The notes beneath the pieces are model-generated. The model saw only the letters and a program-made list of their open reading frames with translations. It was not told the origin of the DNA and ran no database searches. Positions 25,906 to 34,602 of a stretch of 64,000 bases of DNA are shown piece by piece. The DNA comes from Aureimonas jatrophae. GTDB taxonomy: Bacteria > Pseudomonadota > Alphaproteobacteria > Rhizobiales > Rhizobiaceae. Location: assembly GCF_900104035.1 (NCBI RefSeq), contig NZ_FNIT01000009.1, positions 61,765-125,764 of the forward strand, written 5' to 3'. A program made the translations under genes and the position numbers. How positions within the stretch are numbered: the first letter of the stretch is position 1; each line of letters opens with the position of its first letter.

Positions 25906-26877
25906 TCAGGCCGCCTGGGCGCGAGCCCGGTGCGTGTCGGCGTTGTCGCGGCTCCAGTCGCGATACCAAGCATCGAAGAGCTTGAGCTGCGCGGTGGCGT
26001 AGCCGCGCTGCGACGCGCTGAGAGCGTCGGTCTCGTTGAAGTGGAGCTCGTAGGCCCGGTCGCCCTTCTCCACCATGAGGTGCTTGTAGAATAGGACGAG
26101 GTCGGCGCCCTCGTCGAACGAGGACAGGACGCCCAGCGCCTCCTCCAGCTCGCCCGCCTGCCGGCGCGCCGTGGCATCGCCCGCCGCCGCCGCTTCCGCC
26201 AGTCGGCACAGATGAAGGACCTCGCGCGGCAGGACGTTGCCGATGCCGGTGATGGCGCCCTTGGCGCCGCAGTTGACGAAGCCATGCACGACCGCCGTGT
26301 CGACGCCCACCATCAGCGTGACCTCGTCGTCGCGGCTGGTGATGGTCTCGGCGGCATAGCGCAGGTCCGCCTTGCCGCCGAACTCCTTGAAGCCGACGAG
26401 GTTCGGGTGCTCCGCGCGCAGAGCGAAGAACAGGTCGGCGCGCGTCGCGAAGCCGTAGTAGGGGCTGTTGTAGATGACGGCCGGAAGCTCGGGGGCGGCG
26501 GCCAGGATCGCCTTGAAGTGGTTGCGCTGGGCCTCTCCCGACGAGCCGCGCGACAGGACGCGCGGGATCACCATCAGGCCCTTGGCGCCGACGCGCGCGG
26601 CGTGGCTCGCATGCGCCACGGCCGAGGCGGTGTTCACCGCGCCCGTGCCGACGATCACCGGAATGCCGGCCTTGGCGAGGCGCTCGACGCCCTCCATGCG
26701 CTGCGCATCGGTGAGCAGCGGCCAGTCGCCCATCGAGCCGCAATACACGACGGCCGACATGCCGGCGGCGATCAGCTCGCGCGCCTTGGCGACCAAGGCG
26801 TCGAAGTCCGGCGTGCGATCGGCGCGGCAGGGCGTCATCAGCGCCGGGATGACGCCGGAAAAGATGGATGCGGTCAT
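25906..26877 (-). CDS. Dihydrodipicolinate synthase (DapA/NanA) family lyase
   Basis: 323 residues of the class I aldolase family that includes DapA, N-acetylneuraminate lyase and several sugar-acid dehydratases. The catalytic residues are Tyr in VIYNSPYYG and the Schiff-base Lys in LVGFKEFGGK. The substrate-binding loop reads YCGSMGDWPLL in place of the GTTGE of DapA, so it is not the lysine-biosynthesis enzyme. The GntR-type regulator upstream points to an inducible catabolic role, for example hydroxyproline- or keto-sugar-acid breakdown; the substrate is not determined by sequence. Confidence 0.82.
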   Translation of the reverse strand: MTASIFSGVIPALMTPCRADRTPDFDALVAKARELIAAGMSAVVYCGSMGDWPLLTDAQRMEGVERLAKAGIPVIVGTGAVNTASAVAHASHAARVGAKGLMVIPRVLSRGSSGEAQRNHFKAILAAAPELPAVIYNSPYYGFATRADLFFALRAEHPNLVGFKEFGGKADLRYAAETITSRDDEVTLMVGVDTAVVHGFVNCGAKGAITGIGNVLPREVLHLCRLAEAAAAGDATARRQAGELEEALGVLSSFDEGADLVLFYKHLMVEKGDRAYELHFNETDALSASQRGYATAQLKLFDAWYRDWSRDNADTHRARAQAA

Positions 26878-26961
26878 GGCGGGCTCCTACGGCTCGGCCG
26901 TCGGGCTCATGCGGATCCAGCGCCGCAGGCCTCGATCGCCTCACCTATCGCATCTTGTATT

Positions 26962-27678
26962 TTATTTGTCGACATCAAAATCGATGGCGAGCGCGGAACG
27001 TCGCATCAGGAAGCCGCGAACCTGGTCGGCGATCTGCTCGCCGTGCTCGCGCGCCAGTCGATCCGCCCGTTCGAGGTCCCGCTCCTCCACGGCCCGGATC
27101 AACGCCTCGTGCTCGTCCACGAAGCGTTGCGGCAGGCGGTCGTCGTAGCTGTCGTAATACAAGCGCAGGATCCGCCGACCCTCGTCGAGAAGGCGCCCGA
27201 AGAGCGCATGGAAGTAGGGGTTGCGCCCCGCTTCCGCGATCGCGGAATGGAAGGCGGCATTGGTGGCGATCATGGCGAAGGCGTCCTGCGCCTCGACCGC
27301 CCGGCCGAAGGCCGCCTGGTGACGGCGAATGGCCGGCAGGTCGCTTTCGCGATGGTGCTCGGCGGCCAGACGGGTCGTCACGCGATACATGAGAACGAGC
27401 GCGTCGAAGTAGGGTCCGAGATTCATCGCGTCGATCGGAGAGACCAGCGTCGAGCGATTCGGCAGGGTCTGCACAAGACCTTCGCCGCTGAGGCGCACCA
27501 GCGCCTCGCGGATCGGCGTGCGCGACATGCCGAAGCGCTCGGCCAGATGCACCTCGTCGATCGGACTGCCGGGTGCCAGCCCGAGACTGAGGATCTCGTC
27601 GCGCAGGAGATCGTAGACCATCTTCGCGCCCGAGCCGCGCCGTCGCTCCTCGAGGACGCGGTCCGCTGTATCGCTCAT
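26962..27678 (-). CDS. GntR-family (FadR-type) transcriptional regulator
   Basis: 238 residues: N-terminal winged helix (MVYDLLRDEILSLGLAPGSPIDE then LAERFGMSRTPIREAL, about residues 19-60) and a C-terminal all-helical FCD ligand domain with the metal-binding histidine pattern (FHSAIAEAG, EHEALIRAVEERD, REHGEQI). It probably controls the DapA-family gene 84 bases downstream. ATG 27678 gives the usual family length; GTG 27732 in frame would add 18 residues. Its last codons lie in an AT-rich stretch with the palindrome TGTCGACA (26968-26975), a possible operator for the next gene. Confidence 0.85.
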   Translation of the reverse strand: MSDTADRVLEERRRGSGAKMVYDLLRDEILSLGLAPGSPIDEVHLAERFGMSRTPIREALVRLSGEGLVQTLPNRSTLVSPIDAMNLGPYFDALVLMYRVTTRLAAEHHRESDLPAIRRHQAAFGRAVEAQDAFAMIATNAAFHSAIAEAGRNPYFHALFGRLLDEGRRILRLYYDSYDDRLPQRFVDEHEALIRAVEERDLERADRLAREHGEQIADQVRGFLMRRSALAIDFDVDK

Positions 27679-27759
27679 CGTGGTGTCCCGTCGCAGCCCG
27701 GTTCGCAGCCGTCCCTGCTGTGTAGGGGTCACGGCGTCCGGGCGCCAGTGGCGCCGGCG

Positions 27760-29055
27760 TCAGACGATGCCGCCGCCCGAACCCGCAACCGCAGGACGCT
27801 CGGCCGCGACACGCGCGCGGTAGCCGCTCGCGCGATAGGCCCGGATCGGATCGATCGCCCCGCCCGCGCGACGGCGCGCCTCGGCGAGCAACGGCTCGAC
27901 ATCGGTGCGGAAGGCCGCCTTCAGCCGATCCGAGGCGAGAAGCGCGTCGCCCTCGTCCTGCAGGCCGCGAAGCTCGGCGCGGTCGACGAGCAGCGCCTGC
28001 GCATAGGCGCGGCGGATCTCGGCGCCGGAGCGGATCAGGCTCTCGATCGGGTCGGTGACGTTGTGCGACTGATCGATCATGTGGGCGGGCTCAAGCCGAT
28101 CCAGCCGCTCGCCCGCCTCCACCAGCTCGTTGAAGACCAGGAACAGGCGGAACGGGTCGATCGAGCCGGCGTCGAGGTCGTCGTCGCCGTAGCGCGAGTC
28201 GTTGAAGTGGAAGCCGCCGAGCTTCTCGGCCCGGATCAGGCGCGCGACGATCTGCTCGATGTTGGTGTTGGGCGCGTGGTGACCGAGGTCGACGAGGCAG
28301 AAGGCCTTGGTCCCGAGTTCCTGCGCGGCCATCAGGCTCGTGCCCCAGTCCGACACCACGGTGGAGTAGAAGGCCGGCTCGTACATCTTGTGCTCGGAGA
28401 AGACGCGCCAGCCCTCGGGCAACGCCTCGACGATCCGCTTCATGCTCTCGATGTATCGGTCGAAGGCGCGCGACAGGTCGCTCTGTCCCGCGAAGTTCGA
28501 GCCGTCGCCGATCCAGACGGTCAGCGCCCGGGAGCCGATCGCCTCGCCGATGCGGATCGTCTCGACGTTGTGCCGGACGGCCTGGTCGCGCACCGCCGGG
28601 TCGGCGTGGCTCAGCGAGCCGAACTTGTAGGACAGCGGCTGGTTCGGGTCGCCGGGATGGTCCTGAAAGGTGTTGGAGTTCATCGCGTCGAAGCGCAGGC
28701 CCAGCGCGTCCGCCCGCTCCTTGAGCTCGGCCGGGTCGGCCTTGTCCCAGGGAATGTGGAGCGAAACGGCGGGACTGGCGCGCCCCAGCGCCTGGATCAC
28801 CGCGCAGTCGTCGAGCTTCTCGAAGATGCCGCGCGGCTCGCCGGGACCTGGAAAGCGGGCAAAGCGCGTGCCCCCGGTCCCCGTGCCCCAAGAGGGAACG
28901 GCGACCGTGAAGCGGGCGACCTTGTCGACCAGCGCGTCGGCATCGAGGCCCCGCCGCGCCAGGCGCTCACCGAGCGAGTGGAAGTCGGCCTCGTGGTCGG
29001 CGCGAAGGCTCGCGTTGTGGCGCTCGATCACGCCGGCTTCGATGGGCGATGTCAT
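27760..29055 (-). CDS. rhaI: L-rhamnose isomerase (rhizobial RhaI type)
   Basis: 431 residues, a TIM-barrel isomerase turning L-rhamnose into L-rhamnulose. Metal-site segments visible are FSEHKMYEPAFYSTVV, CLVDLGHHAPNTNIEQIV and GGFHFNDSRYGDDDLDAGSIDP. This is the Pseudomonas/Rhizobium-type RhaI rather than the E. coli RhaA form. ATG 29055 follows GGGAGGGG at good distance. It is 43 bases downstream of rhaD and almost surely co-transcribed with it. Confidence 0.93.
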   Translation of the reverse strand: MTSPIEAGVIERHNASLRADHEADFHSLGERLARRGLDADALVDKVARFTVAVPSWGTGTGGTRFARFPGPGEPRGIFEKLDDCAVIQALGRASPAVSLHIPWDKADPAELKERADALGLRFDAMNSNTFQDHPGDPNQPLSYKFGSLSHADPAVRDQAVRHNVETIRIGEAIGSRALTVWIGDGSNFAGQSDLSRAFDRYIESMKRIVEALPEGWRVFSEHKMYEPAFYSTVVSDWGTSLMAAQELGTKAFCLVDLGHHAPNTNIEQIVARLIRAEKLGGFHFNDSRYGDDDLDAGSIDPFRLFLVFNELVEAGERLDRLEPAHMIDQSHNVTDPIESLIRSGAEIRRAYAQALLVDRAELRGLQDEGDALLASDRLKAAFRTDVEPLLAEARRRAGGAIDPIRAYRASGYRARVAAERPAVAGSGGGIV

Positions 29056-29098
29056 GATGCGGGCCCCTCCCAAGGCTCGTTTCGGCGCAAGACGCCGG

Positions 29099-31195
29099 TC
29101 AGCGCGTGAAGCTGATCGCGTTGCCGGCGTCGACGTTGACGATGTTGCCGGTGGACTTGGCGGACTGGTCTGAGGCGAAGAAGTACACGGCCTCCGCAAT
29201 GTCCTCCGGGTAGACCGAGCGCTTCAGGAGCGAGCGGTTGCGGTAGTGCGCCTCCAGCTCGTCCTCGCCGATGCGCGAGGCGGCCGCGCGCTGCTCGCGC
29301 CACTCGCCCGACCAAATCTTCGAGCCGCGCAGCACCGCGTCGGGGTTCACCGTGTTGACGCGGATGCCGGCCTCCGCGCCCTCCAGCGCCAGGCAGCGGG
29401 CGAGATGGATCTCGGCCGCCTTGGCGGTGCAGTAGGCGGACGCCCCGGCGGACGCCGCCAGGCCGTTCTTGGACGAGATGAAGATCACCGAGCCGCCGAG
29501 CTCCTGGCGGCGGAACAGGCGGAAGGCCTCGCGCGACACCAGGAAGTAGCCGGTGGCGAGGATCGAGATGTTGCGGTCCCAGACCTCCAGCGTCGTATCC
29601 TCGACGGGCGCCGCCGACGCGATGCCGGCGTTGGAGACGAGGATGTCGAGCCCGCCGTATTCCACCACCGCGTCGCGAAAGCTCTGCGCGACATCGGTCT
29701 CGCTGGTGACGTTCATGCGGGTCGAGCGCACGGGGTCGGCGCCGAAGCCCTTGGCAAAGTCGGCCATCGCTCCCCCAAGCGCGCCCTCGTCGATATCGGC
29801 CAGCACCACGCAGGCGCCCTCCGAAAGGAGGCGCGCGGCGATCGCGCGGCCGATGCCGCCCGCCCCGCCCGTCACCAGCGTGACGCGGCCCTGAAGCGGC
29901 TTGGCCTTGGGCATGCGCTGGAGCTTGGCCTCTTCCAGAAGCCAGTACTCGATGTCGAAGGCCTCCTGCTCGGGCAGGCCCTGGTAGGTGTCGACGCCCG
30001 ATGCGCCGCGCATGACGTTGATGGCGTTGCGATAGAACTCGCCCGCGATGCGCGCGGTTGCCTTGTCCTTGGCGAACGCGATCATGCCGACGCCGGGCAC
30101 GAGGTAGATCACGGCGTTCGGGTCGCGCATGGCCGGCGAGTCGGGATGCCGACAGCGCTCGTAGTAGCCGGCATAGTCCGCGCGGTAGCGCTCGATCGCG
30201 GCGTCCAGCCCCTCGATCACCGGCTCGAGGCCGGTGGCGGGATCGAAGGCGAGGACGAGCGGGCGGATCTTGGTACGCAGGAAATGGTCGGGGCAACTCG
30301 TGCCGAGCGCGGCCAGCGATTCGAGATCGCGCGAGCCGACGAATTCGAGCACGGCGTCGGAGTCGTCGAAGTGGCCGATCTTGGCCTCGTCGCGCCCGAT
30401 GCGGGCGCGGATCGCAGGCATGAGCCGGGCCGCCGCCTCGCGGCGCGCGGCCGCATCCAGAGGCGCGACCGCCTCGCCGCCGAAGGCCGGCTGGCCGGCA
30501 AGCGCGCCCTCGAACCATTCGATCGCGCGGTTGATGATGCGCAGCGTCGTGGCGTAGCAGTCCTCCGCCGTGTCGCCCCAGGTGAAGAGGCCGTGACTGC
30601 CGAGCACCACGCCCTTGGCCTGCGGATGCTCGGCGGCGAAGCGCGAGAGCTCAAGGCCGAGCTCGAAGCCCGGGCGGCGCCATTCCAGCCAGCCGATCTC
30701 GTCGCCGTAGACCTTTGCCGTGATCTCGCGTCCGTTCCGCGTGGCGGCGATCGCGATCACCGCATCGGGATGCATGTGGTCGACGTGGGCGTAGGGCAGA
30801 TAGGCGTGGAGCGGCGTGTCGATCGAGGCGGCGCGCGGGTTGAGGTTGAAGGTGCAGTGGGGAAGGTAGCCCACCATCTCGTCCTCGTGCGCCTCGCCCC
30901 GGTAGATCTGGCGCAGCTGCTCAAGCTTGCGCTGGTAGAGCGTCGCGAAGCCGTCGAGCTTGATCGAGCCGACGTCGCCGCCCGAGCCCTTCACCCAGAG
31001 CACCGTGACGCTCTCGCCGGTGAGCGGATCGCGCTCCTCGACCTTGGCGGACGTGTTGCCGCCGCCGTAGTTCGTGATGCGCTTGTCGGAGCCGAGAAGG
31101 TTGGAGCGGTAGAGAAGCTTGCCGGGCTCGTCCAGGCCGCTCGCACGAGCCTCGTCCCACAGGTTGCGCAGGCGCGTCTCGCCCTGTTCGGCCAT
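29099..31195 (-). CDS. rhaD: Bifunctional rhamnulose-1-phosphate aldolase / short-chain dehydrogenase
   Basis: 698 residues with two enzymes in one chain. The N-terminal class II aldolase (about 20-260) carries the metal histidines in HVDHMHPDAVIA and GSHGLFTWGD and splits rhamnulose 1-phosphate into dihydroxyacetone phosphate and L-lactaldehyde. The C-terminal SDR (about 430-698) has TGGAGGIGRAIA, NAGIAS, ISSKNG and YCTAKAAEIHLAR and oxidises lactaldehyde. This fusion is typical of alpha- and some other proteobacteria. ATG 31195 has GGGGAGGA upstream. Divergent from rhaR. Confidence 0.95.
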   Translation of the reverse strand: MAEQGETRLRNLWDEARASGLDEPGKLLYRSNLLGSDKRITNYGGGNTSAKVEERDPLTGESVTVLWVKGSGGDVGSIKLDGFATLYQRKLEQLRQIYRGEAHEDEMVGYLPHCTFNLNPRAASIDTPLHAYLPYAHVDHMHPDAVIAIAATRNGREITAKVYGDEIGWLEWRRPGFELGLELSRFAAEHPQAKGVVLGSHGLFTWGDTAEDCYATTLRIINRAIEWFEGALAGQPAFGGEAVAPLDAAARREAAARLMPAIRARIGRDEAKIGHFDDSDAVLEFVGSRDLESLAALGTSCPDHFLRTKIRPLVLAFDPATGLEPVIEGLDAAIERYRADYAGYYERCRHPDSPAMRDPNAVIYLVPGVGMIAFAKDKATARIAGEFYRNAINVMRGASGVDTYQGLPEQEAFDIEYWLLEEAKLQRMPKAKPLQGRVTLVTGGAGGIGRAIAARLLSEGACVVLADIDEGALGGAMADFAKGFGADPVRSTRMNVTSETDVAQSFRDAVVEYGGLDILVSNAGIASAAPVEDTTLEVWDRNISILATGYFLVSREAFRLFRRQELGGSVIFISSKNGLAASAGASAYCTAKAAEIHLARCLALEGAEAGIRVNTVNPDAVLRGSKIWSGEWREQRAAASRIGEDELEAHYRNRSLLKRSVYPEDIAEAVYFFASDQSAKSTGNIVNVDAGNAISFTR

Positions 31196-31281
31196 CGCAC
31201 GTCCTCCCCAGGATGGGCGCCCGGAATGCGCGGCGCCGACGGTCCTCTGGATGAACCAAACCGCGCTGTCCGTCAACGATT

Positions 31282-31340
31282 CCGATCAGGACCGCTCTCT
31301 TGGTGCCATCGGATGATCGGATATGATCGGCAATGATTGA
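31282..31340. promoter_or_regulatory. Phased repeat cluster before rhaR/rhaD, candidate RhaR operator
   Basis: In the 189-base divergent spacer the element TGATCGG occurs at 31314-31320 and again at 31324-31330, with a third variant TGATTGA at 31334-31340: three direct repeats exactly 10 bp apart, one helical turn. An inverted copy CCGATCA lies at 31282-31288. DeoR-family repressors bind such repeated short half-sites, so this is the likely control point of both rhaDI and rhaR-rhaM-rhaK. Confidence 0.55.
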
Positions 31341-31384
31341 CAAGGGTGCTCGGCACCGGCGAAGCTGCGGTTGGAGGAGCCGGA

Positions 31385-32188
31385 ATGCACGAACTGGAGC
31401 GTCATCGCCTGATCCTGAGCGCCGTCCAGGGCCGCTCGGTCGTGGCCGTGCCCGAGCTCGTCGAAATGACCGGCGCTTCGGAGGCGACGATCCGGCGCGA
31501 CATCGCCGCGCTCGCGCTCACCAAGCGCCTGAGGCGGGTGCGCGGCGGGGCCGAGGCGCTGAACGCCTCGCCCTACGGGCGCATCGGCGGCCCCTCGATC
31601 CTGGCCAGCGAAGCGCGGCGCCGCAGCGAGAAGCGCGCTATCGCCCAGGCCGCGGCGCAGATGTGCGTTGAGGGCGACTCGATCATCATCAACGGCGGCA
31701 CCACGACCTTCCAGATGGTGCATGCCCTGGGCGAGCGGCAGATCCAGGTCTTCACCAACTCCTTTCTCGTCGCCGAGCACCTCGTGAAGCATTCCCGGTG
31801 CACGGTGCTCCTCCCGGCCGGCGCGGTCTACCGCGAGCAGGGGCTCGTCCTCAGCCCCTTCGAGGCCGACGGCATCGCCCATTTCGCCGCCCAGCGCATG
31901 TTCATGGGCGCCCAGGCCATCTCCGCGCTCGGCATCGCGGAAGGTGACCCGCTGATCGTCCAGAGCGAGCAGCGCCTGATGCGCCAGGCGGACGAGCTGG
32001 TGGTCCTGGCCGATTCCACCAAGTTCCGCGCCCGCTCCTCGCTCGTGGTGGCGCGGCTCGAGCGCGTTTCGGCGATCGTCACCGACGAGGGGATCGAGGA
32101 CGCCGCCGCGCAGATGGTCGAGAATGCCGGCGTGCGCCTCGTGGTGGCACGGGCGCCGGGCGCGGGGTCGCAGGCCGCCACCGCCTGA
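31385..32188 (+). CDS. rhaR: DeoR-family regulator of rhamnose catabolism
   Basis: 267 residues: N-terminal DeoR winged helix ([31 protein letters not shown], about residues 5-55) and a C-terminal DeoRC sugar-phosphate sensor domain with [25 protein letters not shown] and the VLADSTKF segment. It is divergent from rhaDI and leads rhaM and rhaK, the arrangement known from the Rhizobium leguminosarum rhamnose locus. ATG 31385 is preceded by GGAGGAG. It is expected to be a repressor released by a rhamnose-derived ligand. Confidence 0.88.
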   Translation: MHELERHRLILSAVQGRSVVAVPELVEMTGASEATIRRDIAALALTKRLRRVRGGAEALNASPYGRIGGPSILASEARRRSEKRAIAQAAAQMCVEGDSIIINGGTTTFQMVHALGERQIQVFTNSFLVAEHLVKHSRCTVLLPAGAVYREQGLVLSPFEADGIAHFAAQRMFMGAQAISALGIAEGDPLIVQSEQRLMRQADELVVLADSTKFRARSSLVVARLERVSAIVTDEGIEDAAAQMVENAGVRLVVARAPGAGSQAATA

Positions 32189-32216
32189 GGTCGGCCGACG
32201 GGTTGGGGAGACAAGC

Positions 32217-32540
32217 ATGAGCGCGCTGGAGAAGATCGCCTTCCGCATGATCCTGAAGCCGGGCATGGCCGAGGACTACCGGCGGCGCCATGATGCGATC
32301 TGGCCGGAGCTCGTCGCGCTCCTGCGCGAGGTGGGCGTGCGCGACTACTCGATCCATCTCGACAGCGAGACGCATCACCTGTTCGCGGTCCTGTGGCGCC
32401 CGGTCGACCACGACATGGACGCGCTGCCCGCCCATCCCGTGATGCGCCGTTGGTGGGACATGATGGCCGACCTGATGGAGGTGGGCCCGGGCAACGAGCC
32501 GGTGGTCCGGCCGCTCGAGACCGTGTTCCACCTCGCATGA
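32217..32540 (+). CDS. rhaM: L-rhamnose mutarotase
   Basis: 107 residues of the RhaM/RhaU family, which interconverts alpha- and beta-L-rhamnopyranose. Family segments: [27 protein letters not shown] with the catalytic histidine, [15 protein letters not shown], and [19 protein letters not shown] [13 protein letters not shown] 32217 has GGGGAG upstream. It follows rhaR by 28 bases and overlaps the rhaK start (ATGA). In R. leguminosarum the same gene is called rhaU. Confidence 0.93.
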   Translation: MSALEKIAFRMILKPGMAEDYRRRHDAIWPELVALLREVGVRDYSIHLDSETHHLFAVLWRPVDHDMDALPAHPVMRRWWDMMADLMEVGPGNEPVVRPLETVFHLA

Positions 32541-33928
32541 GCCATGCTGCGCCCCGCCGCATCGCGGTGGTCGACATCGGCAAGACCAACGCCAAGCTCG
32601 CGCTGCACGACCTCGTCGAGGGCCGCGACCTCTTCGTGCGCACCCTGCCCAACACGGTTCTCGCAGCGCCGCCCTATCCCCATTTCGACGTCGACCGTCT
32701 CTGGCGCTTCCTGCTCGAGGCGCTTGCCGAATGCGCCGGCCTGCATGCCGTCGACGCCCTGTCGGTGACGACGCACGGCGCCTGCGCGGCGCTGGTCGAC
32801 GCCGACGACCTCGTGCTGCCGATCCTCGACTACGAGAGCCCGCTGCCGGACGAGTTGGCGGGCGACTACGATCGTGCGCGCCCGCCCTTCGCCGAGACGG
32901 CCTCGCCGCGCCTGCCGGGCGGGCTCAACGTCGGGGCGCAGCTCTTCTGGCTGGAGGCTCGCTTTCCCGAGGCGTTCGCGCGCGCCCGTCACCTCCTCCC
33001 CTATCCGCAATACTGGGCCTGGCGCCTGACGGGCACGGCGGCGGCCGAGGTCACCTCGCTCGGCTGCCACACCGACCTCTGGGAGCCTGGCACAGGCCGC
33101 CCGTCGCGGCTTGCGCGCGAGCGCGGCTGGGATCGGCTCCTGCCGTCGCTCCGCTCCGCCTTCGACACGCTCGGACCGCTGCGGCCGGAGCTTGCGGCGC
33201 AGGTCGGGCTCGCGGAGCCGATCCCCGTCTTTTGCGGGCTGCACGACTCCAACGCCTCGCTCCTGCCCCACCTCCTGTCGCGTCCCGCGCCGTTCACGGT
33301 CCTGTCCACCGGCACCTGGACGGTTGCGATGGCGGTCGGCGGGCGGCTCGACGGGCTCGATCCCGCGCGCGACACGCTCGCCAACGTCGACGCGCTCGGC
33401 CGACCGGTACCGTCGGGGCGCTTCATGGGCGGGCGCGAGTTCGACCGGTTGACGGAGAACGCCCCGGCCGAGCCGAGCGCGACCGACCTGGCCCGTGTTC
33501 TCGAAAATGAGGTCATGGCCGTTCCGAGCTTTGCGCCCGGCACGGGACCCTTCCCCGGCGCACAGGGCCGCTGGAGCGTGGCTCCGGAGACGCTGAGCCC
33601 GCAAGAGCGGACCACGGTCGCCAGCCTCTACGCCGCGTTGATGACGGAGCGGGTGCTCGCCCTGATCGGGGCCGGCGGCCCCTCGATCGTCGAGGGACCT
33701 TTCGCGCGCAACCCGCTTTATCTCGCAGCCCTGCAGGCGCTGACCGCGCGCCCCGTGCTTGCCTCGCAAGGGGCGACCGGCACGACGGCGGGCGCGGCGC
33801 TTCTGGCGCTGGGCACGCAAGCCCCGCCGCCCGTTCCCGCCCATGCCGCGGCAGGCGACGTGTCGGGCCTCGACGGGCCCGTGCTGCGCCGCTACGCGCA
33901 GGCGTGGCGCCGGCAGGCGGAGGCCTGA
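32537..33928 (+). CDS. rhaK: Rhamnulokinase-like FGGY-family carbohydrate kinase
   Basis: 463 residues of the FGGY kinase family, phosphorylating L-rhamnulose to rhamnulose 1-phosphate. Visible are the first ATPase strand [27 protein letters not shown], the catalytic-aspartate region [12 protein letters not shown], the phosphate-binding STGTWTVAM and the adenosine segment [16 protein letters not shown]. It completes the catabolic set isomerase-kinase-aldolase. Translationally coupled to rhaM by a four-base overlap. In R. leguminosarum RhaK also affects rhamnose uptake; no uptake genes are present next to this copy. Confidence 0.92.
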   Translation: MSHAAPRRIAVVDIGKTNAKLALHDLVEGRDLFVRTLPNTVLAAPPYPHFDVDRLWRFLLEALAECAGLHAVDALSVTTHGACAALVDADDLVLPILDYESPLPDELAGDYDRARPPFAETASPRLPGGLNVGAQLFWLEARFPEAFARARHLLPYPQYWAWRLTGTAAAEVTSLGCHTDLWEPGTGRPSRLARERGWDRLLPSLRSAFDTLGPLRPELAAQVGLAEPIPVFCGLHDSNASLLPHLLSRPAPFTVLSTGTWTVAMAVGGRLDGLDPARDTLANVDALGRPVPSGRFMGGREFDRLTENAPAEPSATDLARVLENEVMAVPSFAPGTGPFPGAQGRWSVAPETLSPQERTTVASLYAALMTERVLALIGAGGPSIVEGPFARNPLYLAALQALTARPVLASQGATGTTAGAALLALGTQAPPPVPAHAAAGDVSGLDGPVLRRYAQAWRRQAEA

Positions 33929-33934
33929 GACGTC

Positions 33935-34582
33935 TCAGCCTCTGGCCAGTTGCCGGTCCGACTGGAGCAGGTGGTCGCGCATCGCCCGGCGGAAGCGAGC
34001 GGCGGTCGGCATGTCCCAGACCGGATCGCCCTGGAGAAAGAGGTCGAGAAAGGCCACGGCCTGGTCGGGATCGTTGGCGACGTTCTCGCGGAACGACCAC
34101 CAGCTGCGCAGCTCCAGCGCTTCCGGGGCCAGATGGATGCCCTCCAACCGCTGCTCGGCCAGGACCCGGTCGAGAACCGTGATGCAGAACTCGAAGTAGA
34201 AGACGCCCTCCGGCCAGAAGGCGACGAGCCGTTCCTCCGGTCCCGTGGAGGATGCGGCGGCCAGGGAGCGCACGTCCGCACGCTGGCGCGCGGGGCGGTT
34301 GCGCACGAGGCTTCCCAGAAGCAGCCCGGCCGAGAAATGGCTGAAGTCGCGCGGGTTCCGCACCGCCAACTCGCGCTGGGCATCGAAGCGGCGCACCCAT
34401 TCCAGGAAGGCGCGCGTCAGGTCGCGGCGCGATAGCTCCAGCTGCGTGCCGTAGCGCCGGTTGAACTCGGCGAGCGCGAACTCGACACTGCGCGAGAAGT
34501 CGCCGAGGCGACGGATCGAACGCTTCCACTGGGATGCGCCCGGCAGCGGCAGGTTCAGCGCGTCGGTCGCGGCCTCGGTCAT
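33935..34582 (-). CDS. Protein of unknown function (second gene of an unknown pair)
   Basis: 215 residues, acidic and mostly helical, without signal peptide or membrane segments. Notable stretches are RRYGTQLELSRRDLTRAFLE, FSHFSAGLLLGSLVRNRP, FWPEGVFYFEFCITVLDRVL and LRSWWSFRENVANDPDQAVA, the last two tryptophan-rich and likely structural. ATG 34582 begins 20 bases after the stop of the next unknown gene upstream, so the two form a unit. I do not recognise the family. Its stop codon lies inside a palindrome shared with the end of rhaK. Confidence 0.7.
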   Translation of the reverse strand: MTEAATDALNLPLPGASQWKRSIRRLGDFSRSVEFALAEFNRRYGTQLELSRRDLTRAFLEWVRRFDAQRELAVRNPRDFSHFSAGLLLGSLVRNRPARQRADVRSLAAASSTGPEERLVAFWPEGVFYFEFCITVLDRVLAEQRLEGIHLAPEALELRSWWSFRENVANDPDQAVAFLDLFLQGDPVWDMPTAARFRRAMRDHLLQSDRQLARG

Positions 34583-34602
34583 GGGTCGCCGTCTCCGGTT
34601 CG

